64,000 nt of DNA, taken from the NCBI GenBank assembly GCA_016719945.1, contig JADJYE010000030.1, positions 62,001-126,000 on the forward strand, read 5' to 3'. Below the pieces are notes generated by a model that worked only from the letters and a program-made list of their open reading frames with translations, was not told where the DNA came from and did no database searches. Below are positions 44,645 through 56,138 of this stretch, piece after piece; position 1 is the first letter of the stretch; each line of letters opens with the position of its first letter. The DNA is from Polyangiaceae bacterium (GTDB lineage Bacteria > Myxococcota_A > Polyangia > Polyangiales > Polyangiaceae). The translations under genes were made by a program, and so were the position numbers.

Positions 44645-45843
44645 GCGCTGCAAAGAAACCGCCCAAGGGCGACGGCCTGCTCCCCAAGGAGCTCGTGGAG
44701 AGCTGGAGCAAGATCGGCTACGGGCTCGGCGCGCTCGGCGTCGCGGCGTTCGCGGCGGGAATGCTCGGCGCCGATCAGGCGCGGTTCGGCGCGGCGTACC
44801 TCGTGGGCTTCATGTTCACGACGACGATCGCGGTGGGCGCGCTGTTCTTCGTCGTCATCCAGCACCTGACCAAGGCGGGCTGGTCGGTGGCCCCGCGCCG
44901 CATCATGGAGTGGCTGAGCCAGGGCCTGATCGCGAGCGCGGTGCTGTTCGTGCCGCTGGTCGTGATGGCGCCCAAGATCTGGCACCACTGGATGGGCGAG
45001 CACGCCGCTCACGACCAGGTCCTGGTGCAGAAGCAGGGGTACCTCAACCAGCCCTTCTTCTACGCGCGCGCCATCGTCTTCCTGGTCGTGTGGGCGCTGC
45101 TCGCGACCTGGTTCTACAAGCTGAGCCGCGAGCAGGACTCGACGGGAGATCGCAAGCTCTCCGACAAGCTCCAGGTCGCCGCCGCGCCCTCCATCGCTGC
45201 GCTCGGCCTCACCATCAGCTTCGCCGGGTTCGACTGGGTGATGAGCCTCGACCCGCACTGGTACTCCACGATCTTCGGCGTCTACATCTTCGCGGGGTGC
45301 CTGCTGTCCTCGCACGCGATGCTGGCGCTCTGCATCGTGCGTCTGCGCAAGGACAACATCGGCGGCAACCTGCTCACGGTCGAGCACCAGCACGACGTCG
45401 GCAAGTTCCTGTTCGGGTTCGTCGTGTTCTGGGCGTACATCGGCTTCTCGCAGTTCATGCTGATCTTCTACGCCAACATCCCGGAGGAGACCGTCTGGTA
45501 CCTCCACCGCTGGAACCACGGCTGGCACGTCGTCAGCATGGGGCTGTTCCTGCTGCACTTCATCGCGCCGTTCTTGATGCTGCTCTCACGAACGGCGAAG
45601 CGCGACCCGCGCCTGCTGGCGGCAGGGGCCGGCCTGCTGCTGTTCATGCACTGGGTCGACCTCTACTGGCTCGTGATGCCCAACTTCGATGAGCACTTCC
45701 ACTTCCAGTGGGTCGACATCGCGGGGCTGCTCGCGCCCGTCGGCGTCACGGCGGCGTGGCTGTCGAAGCGCGTGCTCGCGGATCCGGTCTACCCCCTGAA
45801 GGATCCGTACATCCCCGAGGCCCTCAAGGCGGAGAACCTGTGA
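44641..45843 (+). CDS. actF: Alternative Complex III subunit ActF
   Basis: A 400-residue membrane protein with about ten helices, homologous to ActC but shorter and lacking its key quinol-site residues in other species. Visible helices include FMFTTTIAVGALFFVVIQHL, ARAIVFLVVWALLATWFYKL, VGKFLFGFVVFWAYIGF and AAGAGLLLFMHWVDLYW. It may carry a proton pathway. GTG 44641 overlaps the actE stop. The following gene starts 2 bases after its stop, so the respiratory operon continues without a gap. Confidence 0.94.
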   Translation: MSAAKKPPKGDGLLPKELVESWSKIGYGLGALGVAAFAAGMLGADQARFGAAYLVGFMFTTTIAVGALFFVVIQHLTKAGWSVAPRRIMEWLSQGLIASAVLFVPLVVMAPKIWHHWMGEHAAHDQVLVQKQGYLNQPFFYARAIVFLVVWALLATWFYKLSREQDSTGDRKLSDKLQVAAAPSIAALGLTISFAGFDWVMSLDPHWYSTIFGVYIFAGCLLSSHAMLALCIVRLRKDNIGGNLLTVEHQHDVGKFLFGFVVFWAYIGFSQFMLIFYANIPEETVWYLHRWNHGWHVVSMGLFLLHFIAPFLMLLSRTAKRDPRLLAAGAGLLLFMHWVDLYWLVMPNFDEHFHFQWVDIAGLLAPVGVTAAWLSKRVLADPVYPLKDPYIPEALKAENL

Positions 45844-45844
45844 G

Positions 45845-46735
45845 ATGAGCGCGGACGACGACAAGAAGCAGGCCGAGGACGAGGACGCCGTGGCCAAAGA
45901 ACGAGACGACGAGGAAGAGACCGACGAGGCGGGCTCCGACGAAGGGTCGGAGTCGAAGGCGTCGAGCGCCGGCGAGCCCAGCGACGACGAGGCGAAGGCC
46001 TCGGAGGGCGAGGAGGACGACGACGAGGACGAGGACGAAGCCGAGGACGACTCGGTTGACGCCTCGACCTCGTCGGAGGAGTCCGACCTGGCCGACCACG
46101 GCGCCGAGCCCGAAGCGGGCCACGACGACGCGCCGCACGGGGGGCACGGGCACGACGAGCCCGAGCCGCCCCCCGAGCGCGACAACATCAAGATGGGCAT
46201 CATCACCGTCGCCTTCTTGGTGATCGCGGTGACCGTCATCGGCGTCGTGATCGGGACGCGCGAGCTGTTCATCTCGGTCATGAACAAGGAGCACAAGAGC
46301 AAGGTCGAGGCGCTGCCCTCGGAGAAACTCGACAAGCTGCGCGCGCTCGAGGCTTCGAAGCTGACGCCCGACGCGAAGAAGAAGTCTTCCACCTCCGTGG
46401 TGTCGGTCTACAAGGCGACCTCGATGACGCAGACGGCCAAGGTCGTCGAGCCTCCTCCGCCGCCTCCGCCTCCGCCTCCGCCTCCGCCGAAAGAGCCTGC
46501 GCCCGGAGGCTCCGCGACGCCGGAGGGCTCCGCGCCGGCTCCGTCGGCGACCGCGCCGACCTCGGCTGCGCCCGAGCCGCCGAAGGCGCCCGAGCCGCCG
46601 AAAGCCCCCGACGCGCCCAAGCCTCCGAAGGCCCCCGACGCGCCCAAGCCTCCGAAGGCCCCCGCGCCGCCGAAGGCCCCCGATGCGCCGAAGGCCCCTG
46701 CTCCGCCGCCGCCCACCGACCCCGAAGGAATCTGA
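45845..46735 (+). CDS. single-pass membrane protein with acidic cytoplasmic and proline-rich external regions
   Basis: 296 residues. Residues 1-110 are extremely acidic (EGEEDDDEDEDEAEDDSVD), then a His/Gly patch (HGGHGHDEPEP), one transmembrane helix (ITVAFLVIAVTVIGVVIG) and an external part. The external part has a short folded segment (EKLDKLRALEASKLTPDAKK), thirteen consecutive prolines and repeated PPKAPDAPK units. The proline run and the repeats are encoded by GCC/CCT-type DNA repeats at about 46450-46720. It lies between actF and the SCO gene and is presumably an accessory of ACIII or oxidase assembly; proline-rich and His-rich regions might hold copper or bind a cytochrome. No family is recognised. 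Confidence 0.75.
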   Translation: MSADDDKKQAEDEDAVAKERDDEEETDEAGSDEGSESKASSAGEPSDDEAKASEGEEDDDEDEDEAEDDSVDASTSSEESDLADHGAEPEAGHDDAPHGGHGHDEPEPPPERDNIKMGIITVAFLVIAVTVIGVVIGTRELFISVMNKEHKSKVEALPSEKLDKLRALEASKLTPDAKKKSSTSVVSVYKATSMTQTAKVVEPPPPPPPPPPPPPKEPAPGGSATPEGSAPAPSATAPTSAAPEPPKAPEPPKAPDAPKPPKAPDAPKPPKAPAPPKAPDAPKAPAPPPPTDPEGI

Positions 46736-47652
46736 TGAACCGATCGGCCGCCATCGCGAAGCTTGCTCGAGCAGGGCTCCTCCTGCTCGTGGCGGCGTTC
46801 GCGCTCGCGGCGGCCCCCGCGCTCGCTCAGAGCACGCCGGGGGGGCGTCCGCTCGAGGGAGCGCCTGCCGTCAAGGCCGGCGAGGTCCCGAAGGAGCTGG
46901 ACGGCATCGGCATCGAGGACAAACACGGCGCCACGCTGCCGCGAGATGTCCGACTCACCGGGACCGACGGTCGCTCGTTCGTGCTCGGTGAGTACATGGA
47001 TGGCGAGCGCCCGCTGATCCTGGTGCTCGCGTACTACGGCTGCCCCATGCTGTGCTCGCTCGTGCTCAACGGCACGATGTCGGTCGTGAAGGGCCTCGAG
47101 GAGGTCGCGGGCAAGGACTACCGCGTGCTCGTGGTCAGCTTCGACCCGCGCGACCAGCTCGAGATCGCCCGCGAGAAGCGAAAGAACTACGTCGAGTCCT
47201 TCGGGCGCCCGCTCACGCCGATCGACGGCTCGGAGCTCGCTGCTTTCGAGTTCGCGATCGGCGACGAGGCCGAGGTCGAGCGGCTCGCGACGACGGTCGG
47301 CTTCAGGTATCGCTGGGACGCCGCGCAAGACCAATACGCGCACGCGGCCGGCATCTTCATCATCACACCCAAAGGGGTGCTGTCGCAGACTCTCACGGGG
47401 ATCGAGTACCCCCCGCAGGAGCTCTCCACAGCGCTCAAAGAGGCAACGCGCGAGGAGTGGCACTCGCCGCTCAAGAGCGTGCTCCTCTACTGCTTCCAGT
47501 TCAACCCTCACACCGGGAAGTACTCGCTCGTCGCAGGGCGCGCCCTGCGGGTCGCCGCGGGCGTCACGGTGATGGGTCTCTTGTTCTTCGTGGTTCGAAT
47601 GTTCCGCGCCGATCGCCGCAAGAAGGCGGAGGCGCAACCGGGGCCATCATGA
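46735..47652 (+). CDS. SCO1/SenC family copper chaperone
   Basis: A 305-residue protein with an N-terminal signal/anchor (LARAGLLLLVAAFALAAAPALAQ) and a C-terminal membrane helix (RVAAGVTVMGLLFFVVRMF). The thioredoxin-like domain has the copper-binding CxxxC in YGCPMLCSLVLNG and the distal histidine in QYAHAAGIFIIT. SCO proteins load copper into the CuA site of cytochrome c oxidase subunit II, whose gene follows directly with a 4-base overlap. A second, C-terminal anchor is less usual and may hold it close to ActF or CoxB. Confidence 0.92.
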   Translation: MNRSAAIAKLARAGLLLLVAAFALAAAPALAQSTPGGRPLEGAPAVKAGEVPKELDGIGIEDKHGATLPRDVRLTGTDGRSFVLGEYMDGERPLILVLAYYGCPMLCSLVLNGTMSVVKGLEEVAGKDYRVLVVSFDPRDQLEIAREKRKNYVESFGRPLTPIDGSELAAFEFAIGDEAEVERLATTVGFRYRWDAAQDQYAHAAGIFIITPKGVLSQTLTGIEYPPQELSTALKEATREEWHSPLKSVLLYCFQFNPHTGKYSLVAGRALRVAAGVTVMGLLFFVVRMFRADRRKKAEAQPGPS

Positions 47653-48683
47653 GTCAGGGCGCTACGACGAAAACACCGACCGCGACCACCGCGCAGCCTG
47701 CCGGCACGGCAGCTCCGCAAGAGGCGCAGTACACGATCCAGCCGGACGAAGGCTACTGGCTGCCCCGGCAGAACGGCGCGTACAGCGAGCAGTTCGACTG
47801 GGCGTGGAGCTTCTACATCTGGGTCTGCGTCATCTTCTTCGTGATCGTCATCGGTCCGATGACGTACTTCGCCTTCAAGTACAAGCGGAAGAGCGAGACC
47901 GAGAAGACGAGCCCGATCGATCACCACCTGCAGCTCGAGATCGTGTGGACGGCGATCCCCACGGCGCTGCTCATGTACATGTTCTGGGTCGGCTTCAAGC
48001 TGTACGCCGACACCCAGATCGCGCCCAACGACGCGATGACCGTGCAGGTCACGGGCGCGATGTACAACTGGAAGTTCCAGTACCCCGACGGCACCGTCAC
48101 CCAGGAGTTGGAGCTCCCCAAGGACCGGCCGGTCAAGCTCGTGCTCTCGTCGGTCGACACCATCCACTCGTTCTTCGTGCCGGAGTTCCGACTCAAGGCC
48201 GACGTCGTGCCGAACCTGTACACGACGATGTGGTTCCACCCCACCAAGGAGACCGACACCGCGGTGCAGTGCGCGGAGTACTGCGGCAACGGCCACTCGA
48301 CGATGTACTCCCGCGTGCTCGTGATGCCCTCAGGCGACGCTGGGGCGGAGGGCACTTTCGAAAACTGGCTCGCCAACGGCGGCGAGAAGTCCTCCCTGTC
48401 GCCCCTCGCGTTGGGGACCAAGAAGTACGGACAGCTCTGCAAGAGCTGCCACACGCTCGACGGCTCCAAGAGCGTCGGGCCGAGCTTCAAGGGCCTCTTT
48501 GGCAAGACCGAGTCGCTCGCCGATGGCTCTACGGTGACCGTCGACGAGAACTACATCAAGGAGAGCATCGTCAACCCCGGCGCCAAGATCGTGCAGGGGT
48601 ACCAGAACCAGATGCCCTCGATGGCCTACCTCAAGGACAAGGACATCGAAGGGATCATCACGTTCATCAAGGAGCAGAAGTAG
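47649..48683 (+). CDS. coxB: cytochrome c oxidase subunit II with fused cytochrome c (caa3 type)
   Basis: 344 residues. Two transmembrane helices (FYIWVCVIFFVIVIGPMTYFA and LEIVWTAIPTALLMYMFWVG) precede the CuA cupredoxin domain with MYNWKFQYPDG, FVPEFRLKADVVPN and the ligand block CAEYCGNGHSTM (C-x3-C-x3-H-x2-M). A C-terminal class I cytochrome c domain with CKSCHTLDG and a methionine ligand (NQMPSMAYL) follows. Thus the subunit accepts electrons directly from ActE or ActA, without a free cytochrome. The ATG at 47649 overlaps the SCO stop. The Thr/Ala-rich first 25 residues are poorly conserved. Confidence 0.95.
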   Translation: MSQGATTKTPTATTAQPAGTAAPQEAQYTIQPDEGYWLPRQNGAYSEQFDWAWSFYIWVCVIFFVIVIGPMTYFAFKYKRKSETEKTSPIDHHLQLEIVWTAIPTALLMYMFWVGFKLYADTQIAPNDAMTVQVTGAMYNWKFQYPDGTVTQELELPKDRPVKLVLSSVDTIHSFFVPEFRLKADVVPNLYTTMWFHPTKETDTAVQCAEYCGNGHSTMYSRVLVMPSGDAGAEGTFENWLANGGEKSSLSPLALGTKKYGQLCKSCHTLDGSKSVGPSFKGLFGKTESLADGSTVTVDENYIKESIVNPGAKIVQGYQNQMPSMAYLKDKDIEGIITFIKEQK

Positions 48684-48685
48684 TC

Positions 48686-50310
<1,625 letters not shown>

Positions 50311-50314
<4 letters not shown>

Positions 50315-50979
50315 TGAGCGCGAGCACTGAAGCGCACGAGAAGGGCTCGCCCGACTTCGTCGTCGCCCACCACTTCGACTCAGCGGACACGCAGTTCGAC
50401 GCCGGACGCCTCGGCATCTGGCTGTTCTTGGTCACCGAGGTCCTGTTCTTCGGCGGTCTCTTCTGCGCGTTCTTCATCTACCGCAACTGGTACTTCGACA
50501 GCTTCGTCGAGGCGCATCACCACCTCGACAAGCAGATGGGGGCGCTCAACACGGTGTTCCTCATCACGTCGAGCCTCACGATGGCGCTCGCCGTACGGGC
50601 CGCGCAGCGCACCAAGCGCAGCGAGACCGTCAACATGCTGTTCGTGACCTTCCTGCTCGCGGGCTGCTTCTTGGTGGTGAAGTACTTCGAGTACACCCAC
50701 AAGATCCACGACGGCCTGTTGCCCGGGGCGATGTTCTCCGCGCAGGGCTTCGCGACCCAACACGCGGGCGTGTTCTTCGCGATCTACTTCGTGATGACCG
50801 GTATCCACGGGCTCCACGTCGTGATCGGCATGGGCCTCATCCTCTGGATCCTCATCCGCGCGCACCGAGGCGACTTCTCGAGCCGGTACTACGCCCCCGT
50901 CGAAGGTGTCGGGCTGTACTGGCACCTCGTCGACCTCATCTGGATCTACCTCTTCCCGCTCCTCTACCTCGTGGGCTGA
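50311..50979 (+). CDS. coxC: cytochrome c oxidase subunit III
   Basis: A 222-residue membrane protein with five to six predicted helices (FLVTEVLFFGGLFCAFFIYR, LNTVFLITSSLTMALAVRA, MTGIHGLHVVIGMGLILWI, YWHLVDLIWIYLFPLLYLVG). The signatures HAGVFFAIYFVMTGIHGLHV and EGVGLYWHLVDLIWIYLFP are typical of subunit III. It stabilises subunit I and supports proton uptake. The ATG at 50311 (or 50314) overlaps the coxA stop. Confidence 0.95.
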
Positions 50980-50984
50980 ACACC

Positions 50985-51449
50985 ATGGCGCACGCCGACC
51001 CTCACGATCACGGCCATCACTCGCACGGTCCGGATCACGTCCCGCACGTGACCCCGCTGCCGATCTACTTGAAGACGTTCGCCACGCTCGTCGTGCTGAC
51101 CGTCATCACGGTGGGCGCGAGCTACATCAACCTCGGCACGAGCGTGAACCTCGCGCTCGCGCTCATCATCGCGACGACGAAGGCCTGCGTGGTCGCCGCG
51201 TTCTTCATGCACCTCGCGTCGGACCACAAGTTCCACACGGCGGTGTTCGCTTCGAGCATCGTCTTCCTCGGGATCTTCGTGGCCTTCACGATGTTCGACA
51301 CGTCGGCGCGTGGTCAGTTCGACGCCCAGAAGAAGAACCGCCCGGCGCAGATGACCGACCCGTTCGCGAAGGCGACCGCTGCGCCGAGCGCGGCTCCGGC
51401 GGCCGCCGCGGCGCCCGCGGGCGCGACGAAGGCCGGCGCGAAGCCCTGA
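50985..51449 (+). CDS. coxD: cytochrome c oxidase subunit IV (caa3 type)
   Basis: 154 residues. The N-terminus is His-rich (HADPHDHGHHSHGPDHVPH). Three transmembrane helices follow, with YLKTFATLVVLTVITVGASYI and the family signature ALIIATTKACVVAAFFMHL, then an Ala/Pro-rich tail. This is the prokaryotic subunit IV of caa3-type oxidases. It starts 5 bases after coxC. The histidine patch, also seen in ActC and the acidic protein at 45845, might aid copper supply; that is conjecture. Confidence 0.9.
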   Translation: MAHADPHDHGHHSHGPDHVPHVTPLPIYLKTFATLVVLTVITVGASYINLGTSVNLALALIIATTKACVVAAFFMHLASDHKFHTAVFASSIVFLGIFVAFTMFDTSARGQFDAQKKNRPAQMTDPFAKATAAPSAAPAAAAAPAGATKAGAKP

Positions 51450-51468
51450 GGTTGGGCCGACGGGGAGC

Positions 51469-52821
51469 GTGACCAAGGGCGGCGCTCCCGTCTCCCGCCC
51501 CTCGGATCCGGGGCGCCCCGCGACGGCCTCCACCGCGATCGTCGCGCTCGAGACCACCAGCCCGGACGATCCGTCCGACCGCTGGCTGGTCTTGTTGCGT
51601 TGGGTCGCAGTGGGCGGCATGGCTGCGACGATCCTGGCCGCCGACCGCTTCGCCGAGGGGCTGCCGATCACCGCGCTGATGAGCGTCCTGCTCGGCATCG
51701 CGGCGACGAACCTCATCTGGCTCGCGCTCACGGCGCGCTCGGGTCGGCGGTACGTGGAGGCGCAGCTCGCGGCCGACGTGCTCGGGCTCGGCGCCATGTT
51801 GTGGTTCGCTGGGGGCGTCATCAACCCCTTCGCCGCGTTCCTGACGTTTCAGATCGCGATCGCCGGCCTGCTGTGTACTCCGCGCGCCACGCTCTTCATC
51901 GCCGGGCTGACCATCGCGACGGCGGCGGTGCTCACGGCGGCGCCGCCGCTGCCGCCCCTCTCGGGGACCGTCGCGAGCGTGGCGACCGTCGTGTCGATCA
52001 CGTCGCTCTCGGCGATCCTCGCGGCGTTCGTCGCGATCTATGCGCGCCGGCTCTCGAGGCTGCGCGCAGAGAGCGCGAGGAACGAGAAGCTCGCGGTGCT
52101 CGGGCGCCTGGTGGGCTCGATGTCCCACGAGCTCAACACGCCGCTCGCGACCATCTTGCTCGTATCACGGGAGCTGGAGCAGTTTCGCGCGACGATGGGG
52201 GAGGAGGAGGTCGCGCAGATGGTCGCGTCGATCGCGCGGGAGGCCGAGCGAGCCAATGACATCGTCGGGCTGGTGCGAGGCCACGTATCCCCGGACCAAG
52301 CCCCCGAGGAGATCGAGCTCGGGGCGTTCGTCGAGTCGCACGCGCGCGCCGAGCTCGATCGGCTCGGCTTCCAAGGCGAGCAGCGGTTCCAGGTCGAGGG
52401 GCCCGTGGTCGCCACCGTCATCCCGCGGGCGCTGGTGCAGATCCTGGTGAACCTGCTGCGAAACGCGTGCGAGGCGCCGGTGATCGGCCGCAAGAAGCGG
52501 ATCATCGTCGGGGTCGCCGCGCGTGACGGCCGCGCTGAGGTGGCGATCGAGGATCGGGGGCCCGGGTTCGATCCGGGGATCCTCGGGCGTCTGGGAGAGC
52601 CCTTCCAGACGACGAAGGAGGACCGTGGCGGCATGGGCCTCGGGCTGTACGTGAGCGCGATGCTCGCCAAGCAGATGGGCGCAGAGCTCGCGGTCGAGTC
52701 GCTCCAGGGAGGAGGCGCCAGGGTGCGGGTGCGCATCCCGCTCGACGCTGCCCCTGAGGAGGAGGAGGAGGGCCAGGAGCCCGTCGAGGAAGCGGGGAGG
52801 CCGAGCTCCGACGCGCCGTAA
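51469..52821 (+). CDS. regB: RegB/PrrB-like redox-sensing histidine kinase
   Basis: 450 residues from GTG 51469. About six transmembrane helices contain the motif GGVINPF at residues 115-121, which matches the GGxxNPF quinone-binding motif of RegB. The kinase core has phospho-accepting His220 in GSMSHELNTPLATI, N box LVNLLRNACEA, DRGPGF and the G2 block RGGMGLGLYVS. In RegB an oxidised quinone and a redox-active cysteine just after the H box inhibit the kinase. Here no cysteine follows the H box, so only the quinone route remains. The gene is 19 bases after coxD. Its likely partner is the regulator encoded at 57076. Confidence 0.88.
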   Translation: MTKGGAPVSRPSDPGRPATASTAIVALETTSPDDPSDRWLVLLRWVAVGGMAATILAADRFAEGLPITALMSVLLGIAATNLIWLALTARSGRRYVEAQLAADVLGLGAMLWFAGGVINPFAAFLTFQIAIAGLLCTPRATLFIAGLTIATAAVLTAAPPLPPLSGTVASVATVVSITSLSAILAAFVAIYARRLSRLRAESARNEKLAVLGRLVGSMSHELNTPLATILLVSRELEQFRATMGEEEVAQMVASIAREAERANDIVGLVRGHVSPDQAPEEIELGAFVESHARAELDRLGFQGEQRFQVEGPVVATVIPRALVQILVNLLRNACEAPVIGRKKRIIVGVAARDGRAEVAIEDRGPGFDPGILGRLGEPFQTTKEDRGGMGLGLYVSAMLAKQMGAELAVESLQGGGARVRVRIPLDAAPEEEEEGQEPVEEAGRPSSDAP

Positions 52822-52868
52822 GAGGAAGGCGCGGAACCTGAGGGCAGCTGTGCTTGTCATTGGCTCGG

Positions 52869-53861
52869 ATGACGTGGCTTCCTGGGCTGACATGGCTTCC
52901 TCGGCCGGCCATGTTGGGCGCGTGGGCCCTGTGCGCCGCCGCCGGAGGCTGTGCGTCGAAGGTTGGCGCGACCTCGCGCGGCCGGGGAGTGGAGGCCATC
53001 CCACTTCGGGACGCGATGCCCGGCGGCGTGCGCCCCGCCGCGCTGCGCCATGTGCGCGATCCTCTGCCTGCGCTCGCCCGGCCCGGGGTCCTCGGCAGCC
53101 TCGCGGTGCCGGTCGCCGATCTGCCGATCCTCGAACAGGTCCCTGTAAGCTCCGCCCCTCTGCGCGCGTTGCACCTCGACGGAGGGAGGCCGAAGGTGAA
53201 GGGATACGCGTTGCGCCTCGAGGACGGCCAGGAGGTCGCCTCCGGCGATCGGGCCTTGTCGTCCCTCCACGGCTGCGCCCGCTCGGTGGGCTCGCGGCAC
53301 CTCCGCTGGGAGGGTGTCTCCGACGTCGGGTGGACCGCGGCCGAGCTCGCCTTCGAGACGTACGAGGGCAGCTCCGCCGGGTGCTCGGCCAGCGCGAAGC
53401 GCGCTTCGCGCGTACGGGCCCGCGCCCTCGTGCCTGGTGTGCTCTATGCGTTCCGGACCTGCTCGGGCCCGTGCTCGGACCCGCGCTCGCGTCAGCTGCT
53501 CCATCTGCTGGGGCCCGGTGCGCGGTGGCTGACGCACAGCGCGCCCGAGGTCGCAGCCCAGACCCGCGTGCACACTGGCTCTTTCTCCCACGCGACCCTC
53601 CCGTTCGGGCGGGCCGAGAGCGCTTCGGCGGCGATCACCGTCGACTACGCGAGCCTCCACGAGTTCATCGGGCGCCATCGGCAGGTACCGGACTGGGAAG
53701 ATGATGGGCAGCGCCTGCTCGCGGCCTCGCGCTACGCGCAGATCCAGCTCGACGTCGTGTGGATGTCCAGCGACGCAGCCCCGAGTGGGCGCGCCTATTG
53801 GATGGGCGAAGGCCAACACGTGCGGCACTTTCTGGCCTCTCACGGGGTGGAGGTCCCATGA
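52869..53861 (+). CDS. lipoprotein, paralogue of the gene at 56135
   Basis: 330 residues from ATG 52869 (a TTG at 52854 is also in frame). The N-terminus has a lipobox (AAAGGC) preceded by a short repeated MTWLPGLTWLP. The mature chain shares with the lipoprotein at 56135 the pattern RVRARALVPGVLYAFRTC...C, a similar W-E-G strand (LRWEGVSDVGW), and matching spacing of ARWLTHSAP / ARWVGATAP, so the two are paralogues. Conserved cysteines (CARSV, GCSAS, RTCSGPCSD) suggest disulphides. Its position directly after regB suggests a role tied to respiration or redox sensing. Function is unknown. Confidence 0.75.
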   Translation: MTWLPGLTWLPRPAMLGAWALCAAAGGCASKVGATSRGRGVEAIPLRDAMPGGVRPAALRHVRDPLPALARPGVLGSLAVPVADLPILEQVPVSSAPLRALHLDGGRPKVKGYALRLEDGQEVASGDRALSSLHGCARSVGSRHLRWEGVSDVGWTAAELAFETYEGSSAGCSASAKRASRVRARALVPGVLYAFRTCSGPCSDPRSRQLLHLLGPGARWLTHSAPEVAAQTRVHTGSFSHATLPFGRAESASAAITVDYASLHEFIGRHRQVPDWEDDGQRLLAASRYAQIQLDVVWMSSDAAPSGRAYWMGEGQHVRHFLASHGVEVP

Positions 53862-54003
53862 CCCTCACGCGGCGACCCAAGGTCGCTCGCCCGCGGTTGT
53901 CTGTCGCGCTGCGGCGGGTCGCGCGCTCCTTCGGTGAAACTTGGACGTTGTCGTGGCCCGTCGCCTGCAAGGCGATCGCCGGACGCGGGGAGGTAGGTAC
54001 GTG

Positions 54004-56138
54004 ATGAGAACGACGGCGATGTGGGCAGCGGGGATGTGCTGGGTGATGTCTGCAGGCTGCAGCACCAGCCCTCCGGCAGACACGGCTGTCGCTCCGAGCG
54101 ACTCGGCCACGACCGCGGCCGATCTCAGCCGCGCGTCGTGCGCGCGGAGGTCGAAGGGCGTCGGGCTCGTGAAGGAGGGCCCTGTGCGCCAGGGCTCTGC
54201 GGTCGCGCTCGCTCGCGACGCCGGCAAGCTGGTGGCGATCGTCGCGGACAAGGACGCGAAGCGGCTCAGCGTGGTCGATCTCGACGCCGGCTCCGTCACG
54301 GGCTCGGTCGAGGTGGGTGGCGCCCCCGAGCAAGTGCTCCTGCTCGGCGACGGCCGCGTCGTCGCGACGATCGCCGACGCGAGCCACATCGAGGTGCTCG
54401 AGCCGACCGGCAAGGCCGACGCTCCCCTCGAGCGGCTCTGCACCCGCGCGGTGCCAGCGGGCGGCTTCGGGCTCGCCGCGTCGGTCGACGGCGAGCGCCT
54501 CGCCGTTACCAGCGCCTTCGAGGCGGCGTTGACGCTGTTCGAGGGTGAAGAGCTCGCGCTCAAGGGGTCGGCCTCGCTTCCTCGCTCACCTCGCGGCGTG
54601 CTCATCGACGACCAAGACAAGGCCTTTGTGTCGCACGTCGTCGGCGCGAATGTCTCGGTGGTGCCGCTCGGATCCATCACGGGCGGCGCACCCAAGACAC
54701 GCCTCATCGACACGCGGGTGCGCGCGGGCTCACAAGACGCGGAGAACCTCGATCTGGCGCTGCTGCGCAGCGGCACCCAGGGCTACGCCCTCGCCAGCGT
54801 GGAGATCCCGCGAGGCGGCGGGGGCGGCGGGGAGAAGTCGCCCGTGTCTGGCGGTCCGCTGCCGGGACCGGCGAAGCCCAAGAGCCCACCGCCGAAGCCC
54901 CCCGAGCTCCCCAAGCCGCCCACGAAGGAGCCGCTCGAACCCCCATGCTCGGCCGCACGCCCGACGGGCCTCCCGCGGCGCTTGGGCCCGCCGCTCCGAA
55001 GGAGAGCAGCCAGCGCATCATCATCCCGATGGTCAGCGTCGACCCGGGTGACCCAGCGCGACCGACGCGCCTGTACTACGGTCCGCCCCCGACGGCGGGC
55101 GTGGCCAAGCACGCACCCGTCGCCATCCTGGTCGACCCCAACGGCGAAAAATCGCTCTCCACCCACGTCCTCGCGCCGACCAGCGGCCAGCGGTCGGGGG
55201 AGTGCTTGATGCCCCGCGCGATGGCTTACCGGCAGAGCACCCAGAAGCTCTACGTGACCTGCATGGGCGTCGACCTCATGCTCGAGCTCGACGCGCGCGC
55301 GGTGGATCCGATGCGCGCGATCACCCGCCGCTTCCAGATCCCGAGGGGGCCCACCGGCGTGGCGGTCTCCGACGAGCGCGCCGTAGCGGTCGTGTGGGGT
55401 CAGTTCGACGAGCAGGTCGCCGTCATCCCGCTCGGGGGCGGCAACACCAAGACGATCGACGCCTACCAGGGCAACCAATCCATCGACGCGCAGACGGCGC
55501 TGGGGCGCGACCTCTTCTATCGCAGCGAAGACGCCCGCATCACCTTCGACGGCGTCGCCTGCTCGAGCTGTCACCCGGACGGCGGAGAGGACGGCGTCAC
55601 GTGGTCGACGCCCGAGGGGATGCGCCAGACCCCGATGCTCGCGGGCCGCCTGCACGGGACCGCCCCCTACGGGTGGACGCGCAAGCAGGGGACCCTCGAG
55701 GAGTACATCGCCGACACGTCGACCCGCCTCGGCGGCACCGGGCTCGACCCCGAGAGCCTCAAGGCGCTCGCGAAGTACGCGAAGAACCTGCCGACCCCGC
55801 CGAAGAGCGCGGCCGTGACGCAGAAGCTCGAGTCTCACGAGCTGTTCGACCGAGGCCGCGACGTCTTCTTCGCGGAGGGCTGCGGGAGCTGCCACCTCGG
55901 CGGCCCCGGGACCGACGCGAAGTCGCACAAGGTCACGCCCGACGGGGGCACCAGCTACGACGACGAGTTCGACACACCCTCCCTGACGCGGATCGGGCTG
56001 ACGGCTCCCTACTTCCACGACGGCCGATACCGCACGATGGATGAGCTCTTGCGCGACCCTTCGAGCAAGATGGGCTCGACGGCGAAGCTGTCCGAGGGCG
56101 ACCGCAACGCGCTCAAGATCTACCTCGAGTCGCTGTGA
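54004..56138 (+). CDS. beta-propeller/di-heme c-type cytochrome lipoprotein (one frame break)
   Basis: About 711 residues after repair. A lipobox (MSAGC) is followed by a YVTN-like beta-propeller (LVAIVADKDAKRLSVVDLD, VLLLGDGRVVATIADAS, GVLIDDQDKAFVSHVVGAN), a Pro/Lys linker, more propeller blades, and a C-terminal cytochrome region with two CxxCH motifs (CSSCHPDGG, CGSCHLGGPG) and FHDGRYRTMDELL. The latter is typical of the MauG/di-heme cytochrome c peroxidase superfamily. One C is missing from the run at 54943-54947; six C give EPPMLGRTPDG and join the frames. Catalysis, peroxidase or oxidase, cannot be decided. GGGGAGG precedes the ATG; a GTG at 54001 is an alternative. Confidence 0.85.

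Noticed and set aside
46440..46720. Antisense Ala/Arg-rich ORF or separate repeat element over the proline-rich tail
   Set aside because: The repeats are explained by Pro/Lys/Ala codons of the membrane protein at 45845; the antisense frame has no start context.
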